This document shows, one piece after another, positions 9,312-18,929 of a stretch of DNA of 64,000 nt (position 1 is the stretch's first letter; each line of letters starts with the position of its first letter). The notes under the pieces are model-generated. The model ran no database searches. It was not told where the DNA came from and saw only the letters and a list, made by a program, of their open reading frames with translations. This DNA is from Paenibacillus sp. JJ-223 (GTDB lineage Bacteria; Bacillota; Bacilli; Paenibacillales; Paenibacillaceae): assembly GCF_927798175.1 (NCBI RefSeq), contig NZ_CAKMMP010000002.1:1-64000 (forward strand), read 5' to 3'. The position numbers were made by a program, and so were the translations under genes.

Positions 9312-12224
9312 TTAGAACGTTTCACCGTATGTGAGGTTAGCAAGTGCATTTCCATTCTCATCGGCAATAGCTTTAACAGCTTTATTTTTGTCAGCATCCA
9401 AAGTTACTTGCACGAGCTTGCCGGCAGTAGCTTTGTCATAGCTAGCAGTAATTACGATTACATTGTTGTTATCAAGCTCAACTTTGTTAATTGTCGCTTT
9501 ATCAGTTCCTACATCAAGAGTAAACAATCCATTAAGGATTCCCGCAAAAGCAGGATCAACTTTCAACGCTTCGCTTGCAGTTGCTCTTACAACAAAGCCA
9601 GTTCCAGTCTTAGTGATGGAAGTAGCAGTGATAGTTGGAGCAATACCATCTTTCACATTTTTAACATCAGCACCAGTAAGAGGTTTAATTTTGTTACCAA
9701 ATGCATCTTGGGAATTAGTGGAAACTGTCTCAAGAGTTACATTAAGTACTTCTTGAGGGATAACATCATCCGAGAATTTCAGGATAAGTGTTTTGTTACC
9801 ATCCTCTTGGCTGTAGCTAGTTGGAGCATAAGATGTTCCGTTTACTTTCACACGGAAGTCATTAACAGATACATTTGTCAATGCATTGTTGAATTTCACT
9901 TTAACTTCTTTTTTGCTTGTAGCGTAAACATCACCAGTAACGGAGATTACGGAAGCTCCAAGATCTTCTCCAAGAGTGTAAGTTCCGTTATTGAAGTATT
10001 TACCTTCGGAATCTTTGATATAGCTTGCAGTTACTTTAGCAGTACTCCAGTCAAAGTTAGATGGAACGTTACCAGTAACGGCAAGACGTACAGTGTTGGT
10101 AGAGATCAAGTTGATATCATTGTTCTCTTTGGAAATTTGGAAAGTGCGATATGCAGCATCAGTCACTGTATATTTCGCTGCTTCCAATGCATTTCCTTCA
10201 CCAGTTGTTGCCAAAGTTTTGTTGAATTGAACGTAGATGTAGTTCGGTTTACCGTTTGTTACATCAGACCATACACGTGTAATTTTACCGTTTTGAGCTG
10301 TGTTAGCGTTCAGGGTAGCAGTGTAAGGCAACAATACGTTACCAACATAAGCTGTATCAACTACACCAGATACTGTAAGAGTGTAAGTTGCATCTGGATT
10401 CAAGCTGCTTCCAAGGTTAACCTCTACAGTTTTGTTAGTGTCGTTATATTTAGGTGCGATAACTGGATGTCCATCTTTATCAATACCTGCTACAGAAGGC
10501 ACTTTACCTTCAGAGTTTTTCAGAACATAGTTATCACGGTTTTCTGCAGATGCAATTTTCAGCGATTTACTGAATTGCAGTTTAGCATAGTAGTTACCGT
10601 TTTCCATGTAGAATTCTGTGCTTACAACAGTAGGACGAACAGTGTCCAGAGTTGGAGTCACTTTAGCGTCTACAGAAGCAGAGTTGTTGCTGTAGTCACT
10701 TACGTTTGTCAAATGAATTGTGTTTTCGCTGTAGTTCAATGGGCTATCGAACTTCAGTGTCACTTTGTTATCATTGATTTCGATCGATTTCGCAGCGTTA
10801 CCTGTTACGTTTGCATATGCACTTGCAACGCTTTTGATTGTTTCGTCGAATTCAACAGTTACTTCTTTCAAGTCATTGGACTTAGTAGAAACAACTTGTG
10901 GTGCAGCCGTATCTACAGCTGCAGTGAATTTGCTTTCTACTGGAACGATTGTCAGACCAGAGAAGTCTTTAACATCGCTCACACGCAGAGTGTGTTCACC
11001 AGCAGTCAGTTCTGTAGTAACGATTGCCGTGTTAGGGTAAACGTATTTTACAGAAGCTGCAATTACGTTGTTATCTACACGGAACGAAGTTGCGTTCACA
11101 GAATCGGATCTAACTGGCTCGCTGAATACCACTTTGAATGCTTTTGTTCCCAAAGCTTTAACTTCTTTCACTTCTGGAACTGCAACATCAAGTGGAGTGA
11201 ACTCTACTTTTTGTGTGAATGTTTTTGTACCATCAGCATTTTTAACGTTGTTGATTTGCAGGCTTGTTGCTCTTTGGTTAGTCAGAGCAGAAGATCCTTC
11301 AGCAATCAACAAAGTTACAGTTGTTTTATCGTCGGACAGTGTAGCACTTTTGAAAGAAACACCGCTAACAACGTAGTTATTAGTGCTTTCAGCAGTAGAA
11401 GGATCTACAGTACCGTCGAATTTAACTGTGATTTCTTTCAAGTTAGTCGCGGATACGGAAGATACCGCTTGAGCTACTGTAGTTACATAAGTAACTTTTT
11501 CAGTGAACTCTTTATCTTTGTAAGTAAATTTCACTTCAGTTTCTTTGTTAGCTTCGAGAGCTTTATCCAAAGTCACTTTTACAGTTTCGCCGTCGCTGAT
11601 TGTGAAAGTAACGACTTTACCTGCTTCACTTACTTCATATTTTGTAACTTTCAGGTTTTGCGCTTGGTCAATTGCGTAAGCAGCGCCTACGAGCAATTCA
11701 CGGGAAGCGTTTTTGGTGAAGTCCAAACCGGAATCAAGCAAACCAGCGTTGATTGCCGCTTGAACATAACCTTTAGCCCAAGCTGGAGCACTGTTGTTAG
11801 TTTCAGTTGGAACTTCCAGATCCAGTGCACGAGTCAGGATTGTAGCCATTTCAGCAATGGTTACTTTACCGTTGAAGTCGAAGATTTTTTTCTCAGTGTT
11901 TTTACCTTCCATGATACCAGCAGCTGTTACTGCTTCGATGTAAGGTACAGCCCAGTTTTTAGCTGTGTAGTTTGGATCGTTGTAGGAAAGAGTTCCAGTA
12001 ACTTCTTTCAGACCCAGCAATTTAGTGATGACTTTTGCGAACTCAGCGCGAGTCATGTCTTTGTCCAGACCTGCTGTACCATTTGGATAGCCGTTGAAGA
12101 TGCCTTTAGCTTTCAAAGCATCGAATTGTTGTTGAGGTGTTACTGCTGTATCACCGAATGCTACAGATGCAAACATCGAGAATGCCATTGCTGTAGACAA
12201 AGCGACGGATAAAATTTTCTTCAT
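9312..12224 (-). CDS. S-layer protein with N-terminal SLH domains and Ig-like repeats
   Basis: About 970 residues. The ATG at 12224 follows AAGGAGGAG and opens a textbook signal peptide (MKKILSVALSTAMAFSMFAS, cleaved near VAFG). Residues ~30-215 hold three SLH modules (DMTRAEFAKVITKLL, VTIAEMATILTRAL, ASRELLVGAAYAI). The rest is tandem Ig-like S-layer domains (LKEITVKFDGTV, AFKVVFSEPV, LKEVTVEFDETI, KEVKVKFNNAL). Codon choice is strongly biased, with recurrent AAC, GTT, ACT and GCT and little variety, unlike the neighbouring SLH genes. This and the long leader point to very high expression, so this is the best candidate for the main S-layer subunit. Anchoring by pyruvylated wall polymer (CsaB, this window) is inferred from the SLH family. 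Confidence 0.92.
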   Translation of the reverse strand: MKKILSVALSTAMAFSMFASVAFGDTAVTPQQQFDALKAKGIFNGYPNGTAGLDKDMTRAEFAKVITKLLGLKEVTGTLSYNDPNYTAKNWAVPYIEAVTAAGIMEGKNTEKKIFDFNGKVTIAEMATILTRALDLEVPTETNNSAPAWAKGYVQAAINAGLLDSGLDFTKNASRELLVGAAYAIDQAQNLKVTKYEVSEAGKVVTFTISDGETVKVTLDKALEANKETEVKFTYKDKEFTEKVTYVTTVAQAVSSVSATNLKEITVKFDGTVDPSTAESTNNYVVSGVSFKSATLSDDKTTVTLLIAEGSSALTNQRATSLQINNVKNADGTKTFTQKVEFTPLDVAVPEVKEVKALGTKAFKVVFSEPVRSDSVNATSFRVDNNVIAASVKYVYPNTAIVTTELTAGEHTLRVSDVKDFSGLTIVPVESKFTAAVDTAAPQVVSTKSNDLKEVTVEFDETIKSVASAYANVTGNAAKSIEINDNKVTLKFDSPLNYSENTIHLTNVSDYSNNSASVDAKVTPTLDTVRPTVVSTEFYMENGNYYAKLQFSKSLKIASAENRDNYVLKNSEGKVPSVAGIDKDGHPVIAPKYNDTNKTVEVNLGSSLNPDATYTLTVSGVVDTAYVGNVLLPYTATLNANTAQNGKITRVWSDVTNGKPNYIYVQFNKTLATTGEGNALEAAKYTVTDAAYRTFQISKENNDINLISTNTVRLAVTGNVPSNFDWSTAKVTASYIKDSEGKYFNNGTYTLGEDLGASVISVTGDVYATSKKEVKVKFNNALTNVSVNDFRVKVNGTSYAPTSYSQEDGNKTLILKFSDDVIPQEVLNVTLETVSTNSQDAFGNKIKPLTGADVKNVKDGIAPTITATSITKTGTGFVVRATASEALKVDPAFAGILNGLFTLDVGTDKATINKVELDNNNVIVITASYDKATAGKLVQVTLDADKNKAVKAIADENGNALANLTYGETF

Positions 12225-12740
12225 AACCTTTTTTTCTCCTCCTTGGGCGTTCATAACATGGGAATTTTCTTTAATAAGTTCGCTCGTGTTCCTCATATAT
12301 TGTTGCACCCCCTTTCCAGAGTCCTGAGCAAGTTAATATAAATGATGTCTGTGAGCATATCACAGAAACTTGTAAACCAAATCAATCACACAAAAATAGA
12401 GTAGTTTCCTAATCCTACCTACGTATTATACAATGGGTCCCGCGTGGCGTAAAGCAATTTTTTCTAATAAATAGACAAGATTCTTCACGAGGTCATTCTT
12501 GGCAAGAGGCCCAATGTTTTTGACTCTACATCTTAAACGCAGCAAGTTTCAAAAAGTTGCGGGTTACTCAAAAAAAGTTTTAGATTTTTTTTTCGTTTAG
12601 CTGCCAAACAAAGAATCGTTTGGTTTAAAACCGTATGCAAAAGCCTGCTGCATCAGCATTTCCGCTCAACTTTAACCATGATTCACTTTAAACATTTCCC
12701 CCGCATTAACCCGGATTAAACAACATTTTCTTCAAAATAA
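12225..12740 (-). promoter_or_regulatory. Long leader and promoter region of the S-layer gene
   Basis: A non-coding, AT-rich stretch of ~515 bp. It contains a plausible sigma-A promoter at 12425-12453 and possibly a second upstream one (TTGAAA, 18 nt, TAGAGT around 12530-12555). A small inverted repeat CCAAAC/GTTTGG lies at ~12605-12622. No convincing gene is present on either strand. Long untranslated leaders and multiple promoters are known for S-layer genes. Confidence 0.6.
12425..12453 (-). promoter_or_regulatory. Sigma-A-type promoter of the S-layer gene
   Basis: On the minus strand TTTACG (12448-12453), 17 nt, then a perfect TATAAT (12425-12430). The predicted leader to the ATG at 12224 is ~195 nt. 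Confidence 0.6.
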
Positions 12741-12770
12741 AAATAAAAAAACACCCCATTATTGGGGTGT
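12741..12770 (-). terminator. Intrinsic terminator after the coiled-coil gene
   Basis: ACACCCCA (12751-12758) pairs with TGGGGTGT (12763-12770); on the minus strand it is followed by a run of seven T then ATTTTT. Confidence 0.9.
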
Positions 12771-12795
12771 TCATAATTCCTGAGCCATCAATGAA

Positions 12796-13137
12796 TCAAC
12801 GGATTTTCATCGCCAAGTCGATAATTTGCGCCCGCATTTTGGGATCACTGTTCAATCTCAGGTACATATCGTCGATGGGTTGTCTGTTCTCGCGATAGGT
12901 TTTCTCATGCTTCATCGTTGTGTGGGACCAGTCGATCAGTTCGTTTTCGGCAAGAACCAGGTTGTTGTATGCATCATGGAAACCGGTCGCTTGTACAAGG
13001 CCTTCCATAACCTCCTGGCTGATTTCCTGCGTTTTGCGTGTATCTTCAATCTTTTTCTCCAGAATGACGGCTTGCTTCTCAAACTGTGTCTTCGCCTTCA
13101 TGTAGCTCAACTGAGCTTTCGAATAAATCGGTTTCAT
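12796..13137 (-). CDS. Small charged, probably coiled-coil protein of unknown function
   Basis: A 113-residue soluble protein with no signal peptide. Residues ~8-55 (KAQLSYMKAKTQFEKQAVIL, then EKKIEDTRKTQE) have heptad-like spacing and high Lys/Glu content, suggesting a helical coiled coil. The rest is also charged and helical (NELIDWSHTTMKHEKTY, MRAQIIDLAMKI). It has its own terminator (12741-12770) and lies between two SLH-protein genes, both also with their own terminators, so it is likely transcribed alone. I do not recognise the family; it is a conserved-looking hypothetical protein, and no function should be inferred from the neighbours. Confidence 0.75.
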   Translation of the reverse strand: MKPIYSKAQLSYMKAKTQFEKQAVILEKKIEDTRKTQEISQEVMEGLVQATGFHDAYNNLVLAENELIDWSHTTMKHEKTYRENRQPIDDMYLRLNSDPKMRAQIIDLAMKIR

Positions 13138-13277
13138 TAGCTAACTTCACCCTCTAGATCATTGTGTATTTACCGATATTGTATCTTAAACTCTAGCAAA
13201 TTACAAAAATAGTTATTGGTAAAATTTATTTTCCTACTATTATAAATGTGTCTTTTACCAAACGACTTTTGGCCATA

Positions 13278-13313
13278 AAAGGACCCGTCCCTCTGTCCAA
13301 GAGACGGGCCTTT
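13278..13313 (-). terminator. Intrinsic terminator after the 1288-aa SLH gene
   Basis: AAAGGACCCGTC (13279-13290) and GACGGGCCTTT (13303-13313) form an imperfect stem lying ~30 bp past the stop, ending in CCTTTTATGG on the minus strand. Confidence 0.7.
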
Positions 13314-13341
13314 ATCATTCCATCTTGTTCCCCAGTGGTGC

Positions 13342-16300
13342 TTAGCTCAAGTTTTTAGGAAAGACTTTGGTACTTTTCTTGAGCAGCTCCACGGCAATCT
13401 TACCCGCTTCAGCGCGCGTCAGGTTGCCTTTCGGATTAAATGCATATTGAGGTTTGGTTTGTCCAGCAACCGTTACAGGCGAACCTTCCATGATTTTCGC
13501 CTTGGACACGGCCTGAATTGCCGGTCTTGCATACGTCTCCATGCTGCCGGAGTCAATGAATGATTTAGCTAAAGCCGTCTGCAGTTTACTGTCATTCGCA
13601 GCAACCTTCAGTTCAAGCGCCCTTGTGATCATTACGGCTGCCTGTTCGCGTGTAAGCGGCTGGTCCGGACCAAATACGCCATCAGTCAATCCGGTAATGA
13701 TCCCCGCTCTTGCCGCCGTTTCGATACTGTCATAATCCCACGTAATGGAGCGTGTGCCCACGCCTACATCTGTAAAGGTCGGATTATTGTCTGTTGTCGT
13801 CGGCAGATTAAGACCCTTAACGAGCAGAGTAGCGAACTCACCTCGGGTTGTCCGATCATCCGTACCAAATTGTTCGAAGCGGAGTGGTGTCATGAACCCT
13901 TTGGCATACAGGGCATTAAGAATGTTTCTTGCCCATCCATGGTTGGTGATGTCGTTATAGCTTCTTTTCAATTTCATGACTTTGTAATAGCCGAAATTGT
14001 CAAATGGTACAGTCACCGTATGTTTCTTGGAATCCACTTCCCCACCAATACGCTTCCACTCCCGATTTGGTGTGTAGTAGAACACAGAAATCGTAGAACC
14101 AGCGTCATCAACGACGTTTGAATCATAGGTCAACGTGAGTGTACCACGCTGCGAAGGCTGGATCTTTCGTTCAGGAAGCATCTGAGGGTCGCCATACAGC
14201 GCCTCCGTTGTGTACGGACCAATACCATTCGTTGCAGCTTTGTAATTGGAGCTGCCTTTTGTTCCCGATTCGCCCAGACCACCACTGATCCAGTAAATCT
14301 CCGAAATCGGGCTAAAGTTCACGGAGTCTCCCTCAATGGCGGAAAATCTTCTGTAATACAGTTCAGGCACGACTAGAGGAGAAGGATCTTCTTCTGCCGT
14401 TCTGAAACCGACAAGGCTGCCATAGTCGTTACGACGTTCTACAATTCCTGTCGTTGGATCAGCAATTCCGAATAACAGTTTGTTATTCGGATAAAATGTT
14501 TTGATCCCGTTCGTGTCCGTGCTTTCCATTACAGTCCCTTTCGGGAAACTCAATGTCAGCTGTTTATTAAACGCAGAATATTTGGTATTCACTTTAGGTG
14601 CCATATACTGTGAGTCCACTCCTGTGGCACTCGTGTAGTATATCTCGATAGTGTCTGTTGTTTTCACGCCATTCCGGTCAACCGTAATTTTAATCTTATT
14701 GGACTTGTCTTGTTTCAAACCTACGTAATCCAGTGCAAAACGATCTGTTTCCGTGCCTTGCATCTTCGTGGCGTTCTCCTTGTCGATCACGACAGAAGTT
14801 GCACCTTCAGCCTCGATATCAAAATGCACGAAGTTTTTGTTAACGACAATTTGCTTGCCGGACGTCGGTTGTGGGGACAAAATGCGGTACCCCGCCGCTT
14901 CTCGTACAAGTTCTACCTTCTGGCTTGTTTTTGCACCTGTCTTGTTGTACAAGTCGAGCGTATAGATATATGTCCCTGGTGTGTCGGCCTTAAGATTCCG
15001 CAGACGGATCAAGAAATCCTGCTGACGGCCGATCCGGTCAACAATCACTGAATCATTGTCCAGCCCATATTGCGTGTCAATGATCGGTTCTTTCCATGCC
15101 GTACTATCCGCATCAGGAATTTCCAAGTCAAAAATCTTTTGCGTTCCCATACTCAGACTCATCCGCGTTGCACCCGCTCCACGAATAGCAAGATCGAAAG
15201 TTTTCAGAGTGGTCGTATACTTTTGATCTTTGTACGTAAATTCTGGAGAGAGCGTAAGCAGGTTCTTCACCCACAGGTCATCCGGATTAAACGGTTCAAC
15301 GAAATTCGGACGCTCTTTGGTTGGCGTCGGCAGGAAACTCTGGATTGTAGATACGTTATTGTCATTAACATAGATTCGGAGTTCTTTAGAAACCTGGTTC
15401 AGCTGACCCTGGTCTCCTTTTCCGATCCCTGTAAACACAATCCGGTTTTCCCCGAAAAACAATGGTCCCTTATCGCCATCGATATCAATAACAACATCCT
15501 TAAACTTACCACTAGAGTCCAGAGTCAGCGGCTTTTGGTCACCAACCGATTGAGTAGAATACACTTTCACCCCGTTGGCAAAAATCTCTGCGACAAAGTA
15601 GTTGCTATCCAGCGTCGCAAAATCAATGTACTGTCCGTTAAGCTTGAGTTGTCGGTTACCATTACTAGCATCATACGTTTGCCCATCAGTCAGGTTTTCT
15701 ACAAAGATATAGCTTTTTGACGCAAACGAGATTGTTGCATTTTTGCTTGATGTGGAATTGTCAAATTTGAATTGAACAGTCTGGGTCCCGTTCTTGAACC
15801 CTTTGATTTGATAAATGAACTTATTCGCTTGGCCTGAAACAAATGGTCCGTTGAGCGTAATTCCGCTTGTGCTGATCGGAAGATACTGCGCCAACAGCTG
15901 TGCGCTTCCCGGGTCTCTGCTCGTTTCTACCATAATATAGAAATCTGCAGAATTCACGCTGGCACCGTTCAGAGGCACACCTTGCGGAATCGTTCCAGTA
16001 CCGTCATAATCCTTAAGGTATGTCAGGTTAGTGATAACCGTCTCGTTCTCGGCATAAATGAAATTCATATCCGTTCTGGCCGCAACCCCGCCATATTTGA
16101 CTGACAAGGTATGTTCTTGCGATCGCAAAGGAACGCCTGGAGCCGATTCTTTTAGAGCGAGAGAGGGAATTTCAAAAGAAATGTTCACATAAGATGGCGT
16201 ATTCCCTCCAACCGAAGGAATCTTTGTTACATTCGGAACAATGGTTGTATTTACTGCGCCATCTACCGTAATTTCAGTTACCCCTGTTGTTTTATCATCA

Positions 16301-17208
16301 GGAAGCAACAGCTGCACATCAACATTGGCCTGACCCGGGTTGCCACCATAAGTTGGAACAGTGGACAACATGCTTTGGGCAATACCGGCCGCCCCTTCTC
16401 TCAAATCGAGTTTGGAGAATGGATTTTCCTCATCATAGTACAATATTGAATAGTTAAGCACATTTTTGTCCACGCCGCCTTCAATCGTAACCTGGATATC
16501 ATTGACGCCCGCCTTCAAGTTGAGTACGGACGAGTAGAATGTCCCGCCTTGGAGCAGCGAAGTTGGCAATGCAGCACTGCCGTTCAGGGATACTGTAACC
16601 TTTGTCGCATTGTTGGCGATCCCTTCCAGTGTTACCTGCCCGTTATCCACAACGATCTGTGCGCCTTCATTCAGATTCTGTGGTTCTGCTCCGCCATGTA
16701 CCTGCAGTTTTTCGATATACGGTACGGAATCATACAGGATGTAGAAGCTTTCGGATCGTTCGCTCGGTCCTTGCGACCCTGTGAAGGTCACTTTGTTCAT
16801 TCCCGGGAACAAGGTTAGATTCGCTTTAAAGCGGTTATCCGGACGGTCCGGGTCGACGGTGATGACCCCTGGCGCAACACGCGTGCTGTCAGGAACCCAC
16901 GTACCGTCTTTCAAATTCAACAACTGTACATTCACGCCAAGCGTAGAGCCCGTTACATTCGTAAATGTACCCGTTACCTCTTGTTGACTGGTCGTTACTT
17001 GAAACGCATTGGAACGGGACAAAAAGTCTGCCGTACCTGTCAGTTTCAAACCAACTGTATCTTTCAATTGTACATTAGCCGCATTGTCAGGAGTAAAATA
17101 ACTCGTTTGTCCTGCCGCCGATGCGACTGGTGCAAGGCCTGCTGGTATCAACGTAACCACCAGCGCCAACATCATCAGCCAAATCATCGGCTTTTTCATA
17201 CGCTGCAT
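13342..17208 (-). CDS. Large secreted SLH-domain protein
   Basis: A 1288-residue surface protein. The ATG at 17208 follows AAGGAGAG. Residues 1-32 are a signal peptide (MKKPMIWLMMLALVVTLIPA, cleaved near ASAAG). Residues ~35-1000 contain many Ig-like stretches of the form 'GxNxVxFTGSxG' (PGMNKVTFTGSQ, AGVNDIQVTIEGG, FGENRIVFTGIG). A ~60-residue segment with LTLTYDSNVVDDAGSTISVF precedes three C-terminal SLH modules (residues ~1095-1275; TTRGEFATLLVKGL, LTREQAAVMITRAL, LTRAEAGKIAVELL). The protein is expected to bind pyruvylated wall polymer. It lies immediately downstream of tagO, but a terminator between them and its own ribosome-binding site suggest separate transcription. A catalytic domain is not evident. 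Confidence 0.9.
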   Translation of the reverse strand: MQRMKKPMIWLMMLALVVTLIPAGLAPVASAAGQTSYFTPDNAANVQLKDTVGLKLTGTADFLSRSNAFQVTTSQQEVTGTFTNVTGSTLGVNVQLLNLKDGTWVPDSTRVAPGVITVDPDRPDNRFKANLTLFPGMNKVTFTGSQGPSERSESFYILYDSVPYIEKLQVHGGAEPQNLNEGAQIVVDNGQVTLEGIANNATKVTVSLNGSAALPTSLLQGGTFYSSVLNLKAGVNDIQVTIEGGVDKNVLNYSILYYDEENPFSKLDLREGAAGIAQSMLSTVPTYGGNPGQANVDVQLLLPDDKTTGVTEITVDGAVNTTIVPNVTKIPSVGGNTPSYVNISFEIPSLALKESAPGVPLRSQEHTLSVKYGGVAARTDMNFIYAENETVITNLTYLKDYDGTGTIPQGVPLNGASVNSADFYIMVETSRDPGSAQLLAQYLPISTSGITLNGPFVSGQANKFIYQIKGFKNGTQTVQFKFDNSTSSKNATISFASKSYIFVENLTDGQTYDASNGNRQLKLNGQYIDFATLDSNYFVAEIFANGVKVYSTQSVGDQKPLTLDSSGKFKDVVIDIDGDKGPLFFGENRIVFTGIGKGDQGQLNQVSKELRIYVNDNNVSTIQSFLPTPTKERPNFVEPFNPDDLWVKNLLTLSPEFTYKDQKYTTTLKTFDLAIRGAGATRMSLSMGTQKIFDLEIPDADSTAWKEPIIDTQYGLDNDSVIVDRIGRQQDFLIRLRNLKADTPGTYIYTLDLYNKTGAKTSQKVELVREAAGYRILSPQPTSGKQIVVNKNFVHFDIEAEGATSVVIDKENATKMQGTETDRFALDYVGLKQDKSNKIKITVDRNGVKTTDTIEIYYTSATGVDSQYMAPKVNTKYSAFNKQLTLSFPKGTVMESTDTNGIKTFYPNNKLLFGIADPTTGIVERRNDYGSLVGFRTAEEDPSPLVVPELYYRRFSAIEGDSVNFSPISEIYWISGGLGESGTKGSSNYKAATNGIGPYTTEALYGDPQMLPERKIQPSQRGTLTLTYDSNVVDDAGSTISVFYYTPNREWKRIGGEVDSKKHTVTVPFDNFGYYKVMKLKRSYNDITNHGWARNILNALYAKGFMTPLRFEQFGTDDRTTRGEFATLLVKGLNLPTTTDNNPTFTDVGVGTRSITWDYDSIETAARAGIITGLTDGVFGPDQPLTREQAAVMITRALELKVAANDSKLQTALAKSFIDSGSMETYARPAIQAVSKAKIMEGSPVTVAGQTKPQYAFNPKGNLTRAEAGKIAVELLKKSTKVFPKNLS

Positions 17209-17290
17209 GCCATCATCTCTCCTTCTTTTAAGTCAGTTACCCTTATATATCGGTCATCAGGTTCCATTTTTTTAGTAAAAAAAGCAAATA

Positions 17291-17322
17291 AAACAAAAAA
17301 ACCTTGTCCACGCGGGACAAGG
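17291..17322 (-). terminator. Intrinsic terminator after tagO
   Basis: CCTTGTCC (17302-17309) pairs with GGACAAGG (17315-17322), followed on the minus strand by TTTTTTTG. It lies ~50 bp past the tagO stop. Confidence 0.85.
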
Positions 17323-17373
17323 CTTGAGGTTATTTATAATTCATATAATGGCTGAAATCAATAAGTTTCGACC

Positions 17374-18501
17374 CTAGGACTTGGAACGTGTTTCCGGGTT
17401 CAGTTTCATGCGCATGCGCATCAGGAAATTAATAACCGGTTTTCTGGTTTTGCTGACAAGCCCGATAACTTCCGCCCCTACCTGCAGGAAGAACATCATG
17501 ATACAGATCACGACGAAAGTGACCCAGTTCGCTTCGAACATGGCTGCCGATGATTGAATGATCGCCAGTACGCCGAAGAATGCGGCAATGCCGTAGATGA
17601 TCAGTACCGTCTGACGATGACTGAAGCCGAGCTCACGCAAGCAGTGATGCAGGTGACCTTTGTCCGGCGAAAAAATCGGTTTCCGCTGCACCGCGCGGCG
17701 AATGATCGCGAACAGCGTATCGGAGAGCGGCACGCCGATAATAATCAGCGGGGTAATGAAGGACACGACGGCAATCTGCTTGAAGCCGAGCATGGACAGC
17801 ATCGCCAGCGAGAAACCAAGGAACAACGAGCCTGAATCGCCCATGAATATTTTGGCCGGGTGGAAGTTGAAGAACAGGAACCCGATAATGCTGCCCAGCA
17901 GCACCAGACACATCAAGGCAATCATCATGTTGCCCATGAGGAACGACATGACGGCAATCGTACCGATCGCAATGCCGGATACGCCGGCAGCCAGACCATC
18001 CAGACCGTCAATCAAGTTAATGGCGTTCGTTACCCCGACGATCCACAGAATGGTCAATGGAATGGATACCCATGCTTCCAAGGAGGAGTACGCGTCCTGG
18101 AAAGGAATATTGACGAAATCCACCCGAATGTTGAATCCGAACACGACGACTGCAGCGGCAACGATCTGTGCAAGCAGCTTTACTTTTGCCGACAATTCGA
18201 AGCGGTCATCCAGCGCACCCGTCAATACGATAATCGTTCCGCCGACCAGGAATGCGCTGACAAAGCTCATGTCCCTTGTCGTAAACCACGCCGACACAAA
18301 AGGAAGCAATGCGGCTACTGTCACCATGAATGCGAGAAAGATGCCCAATCCGCCGAGACGCGGCATGACCCGCGTATGCACTTTGCGCGCATTTGGCTGG
18401 TCCATGGCCCCAACCTTAACCGCAAACTTCTTGACGAGCGGTGTCAGTGCAAGAGCCAGTCCCATCGACACAAGAAATCCAATGATAAAAATAGCTACCA
18501 T
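17374..18501 (-). CDS. tagO: Undecaprenyl-phosphate GlcNAc-1-phosphate transferase (MraY/WecA/TagO family)
   Basis: A 375-residue polytopic membrane enzyme that transfers GlcNAc-1-P from UDP-GlcNAc to undecaprenyl phosphate, the first step of wall-polymer assembly. About ten membrane segments are visible. Family motifs present are ARKVHTRVMPRLGGLGIF (N-terminal cytoplasmic loop), GALDDRFELSAKVKLL (catalytic Asp pair), NAINLIDGLDGLAAGVS, MGDSGSLFLGF and the His-rich loop PDKGHLHHCLRELG. It sits in a group with tagA and csaB, so it probably starts the secondary cell wall polymer chain to which SLH proteins bind; it may also serve teichoic acid synthesis. A repeat element separates it from tagA. 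Confidence 0.92.
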   Translation of the reverse strand: MVAIFIIGFLVSMGLALALTPLVKKFAVKVGAMDQPNARKVHTRVMPRLGGLGIFLAFMVTVAALLPFVSAWFTTRDMSFVSAFLVGGTIIVLTGALDDRFELSAKVKLLAQIVAAAVVVFGFNIRVDFVNIPFQDAYSSLEAWVSIPLTILWIVGVTNAINLIDGLDGLAAGVSGIAIGTIAVMSFLMGNMMIALMCLVLLGSIIGFLFFNFHPAKIFMGDSGSLFLGFSLAMLSMLGFKQIAVVSFITPLIIIGVPLSDTLFAIIRRAVQRKPIFSPDKGHLHHCLRELGFSHRQTVLIIYGIAAFFGVLAIIQSSAAMFEANWVTFVVICIMMFFLQVGAEVIGLVSKTRKPVINFLMRMRMKLNPETRSKS

Positions 18502-18929
18502 TTGAGTATTCGACCCCCAATGATCTTACCTGTACGAATTATAAATCCCCTAATCTTCTATTTCTATATAAAGTTGATACTGACATACATTAAATAACGA
18601 ACCTATATAGGTTGAACTAAATATTTACACAAAAACGGAAGGGTCAGAAAGAATCTGGAGAAGCGTAGCGTTCGCGTTTATCACCGGATTTTCCCTTTGA
18701 AAAGGGATCAAAAAATCTGGGGATAATGGCGATCGGAAGATGGTGCTGACCCTGTAGTGCCTCCGTGTAAAACCCTTTGGTTTCAACTTATAAGCAACCG
18801 GTGTGATAACGGTATTGAGACGTATCAACGCCCCTGCATAATCCGTTCTGAATTATACGCTGAACATGGGCGAAAAGCCATCCTCAATTTTTAGCAAAAA
18901 CACGTGATTTCCTCCATATTCGCCTATAT
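18502..18929. other. tagA-tagO intergenic region
   Basis: A 428-bp gap. The part next to tagO holds its likely promoter (a TATAAT-like -10 at 18538-18543 on the minus strand; the -35 is weak). The rest is filled by an R1 repeat copy (18604-18792) and ~135 bp with nothing recognisable. Confidence 0.6.
18604..18792 (-). repeat. R1 repeat copy, 189 bp
   Basis: A reverse-orientation copy bounded by TATATAGGTTGAAC at the left and GTTTCAACTTATA at the right. It contains the conserved core: AATCTGGAGAAGCG, then TATCACCGGATTTTCCC, a short loop, TCTGGGGATAATGGCGATC and GGAAGATGG. The two ATCCCC/GGGGAT arms form the central hairpin. See findings. Confidence 0.85.

Noticed and set aside
9408..12212. 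934-codon open frame opposite the S-layer gene
   Set aside because: It is Cys/Ser/Phe-rich and lacks any motif. It arises from the narrow codon choice of the S-layer gene, which avoids stop codons on the other strand.
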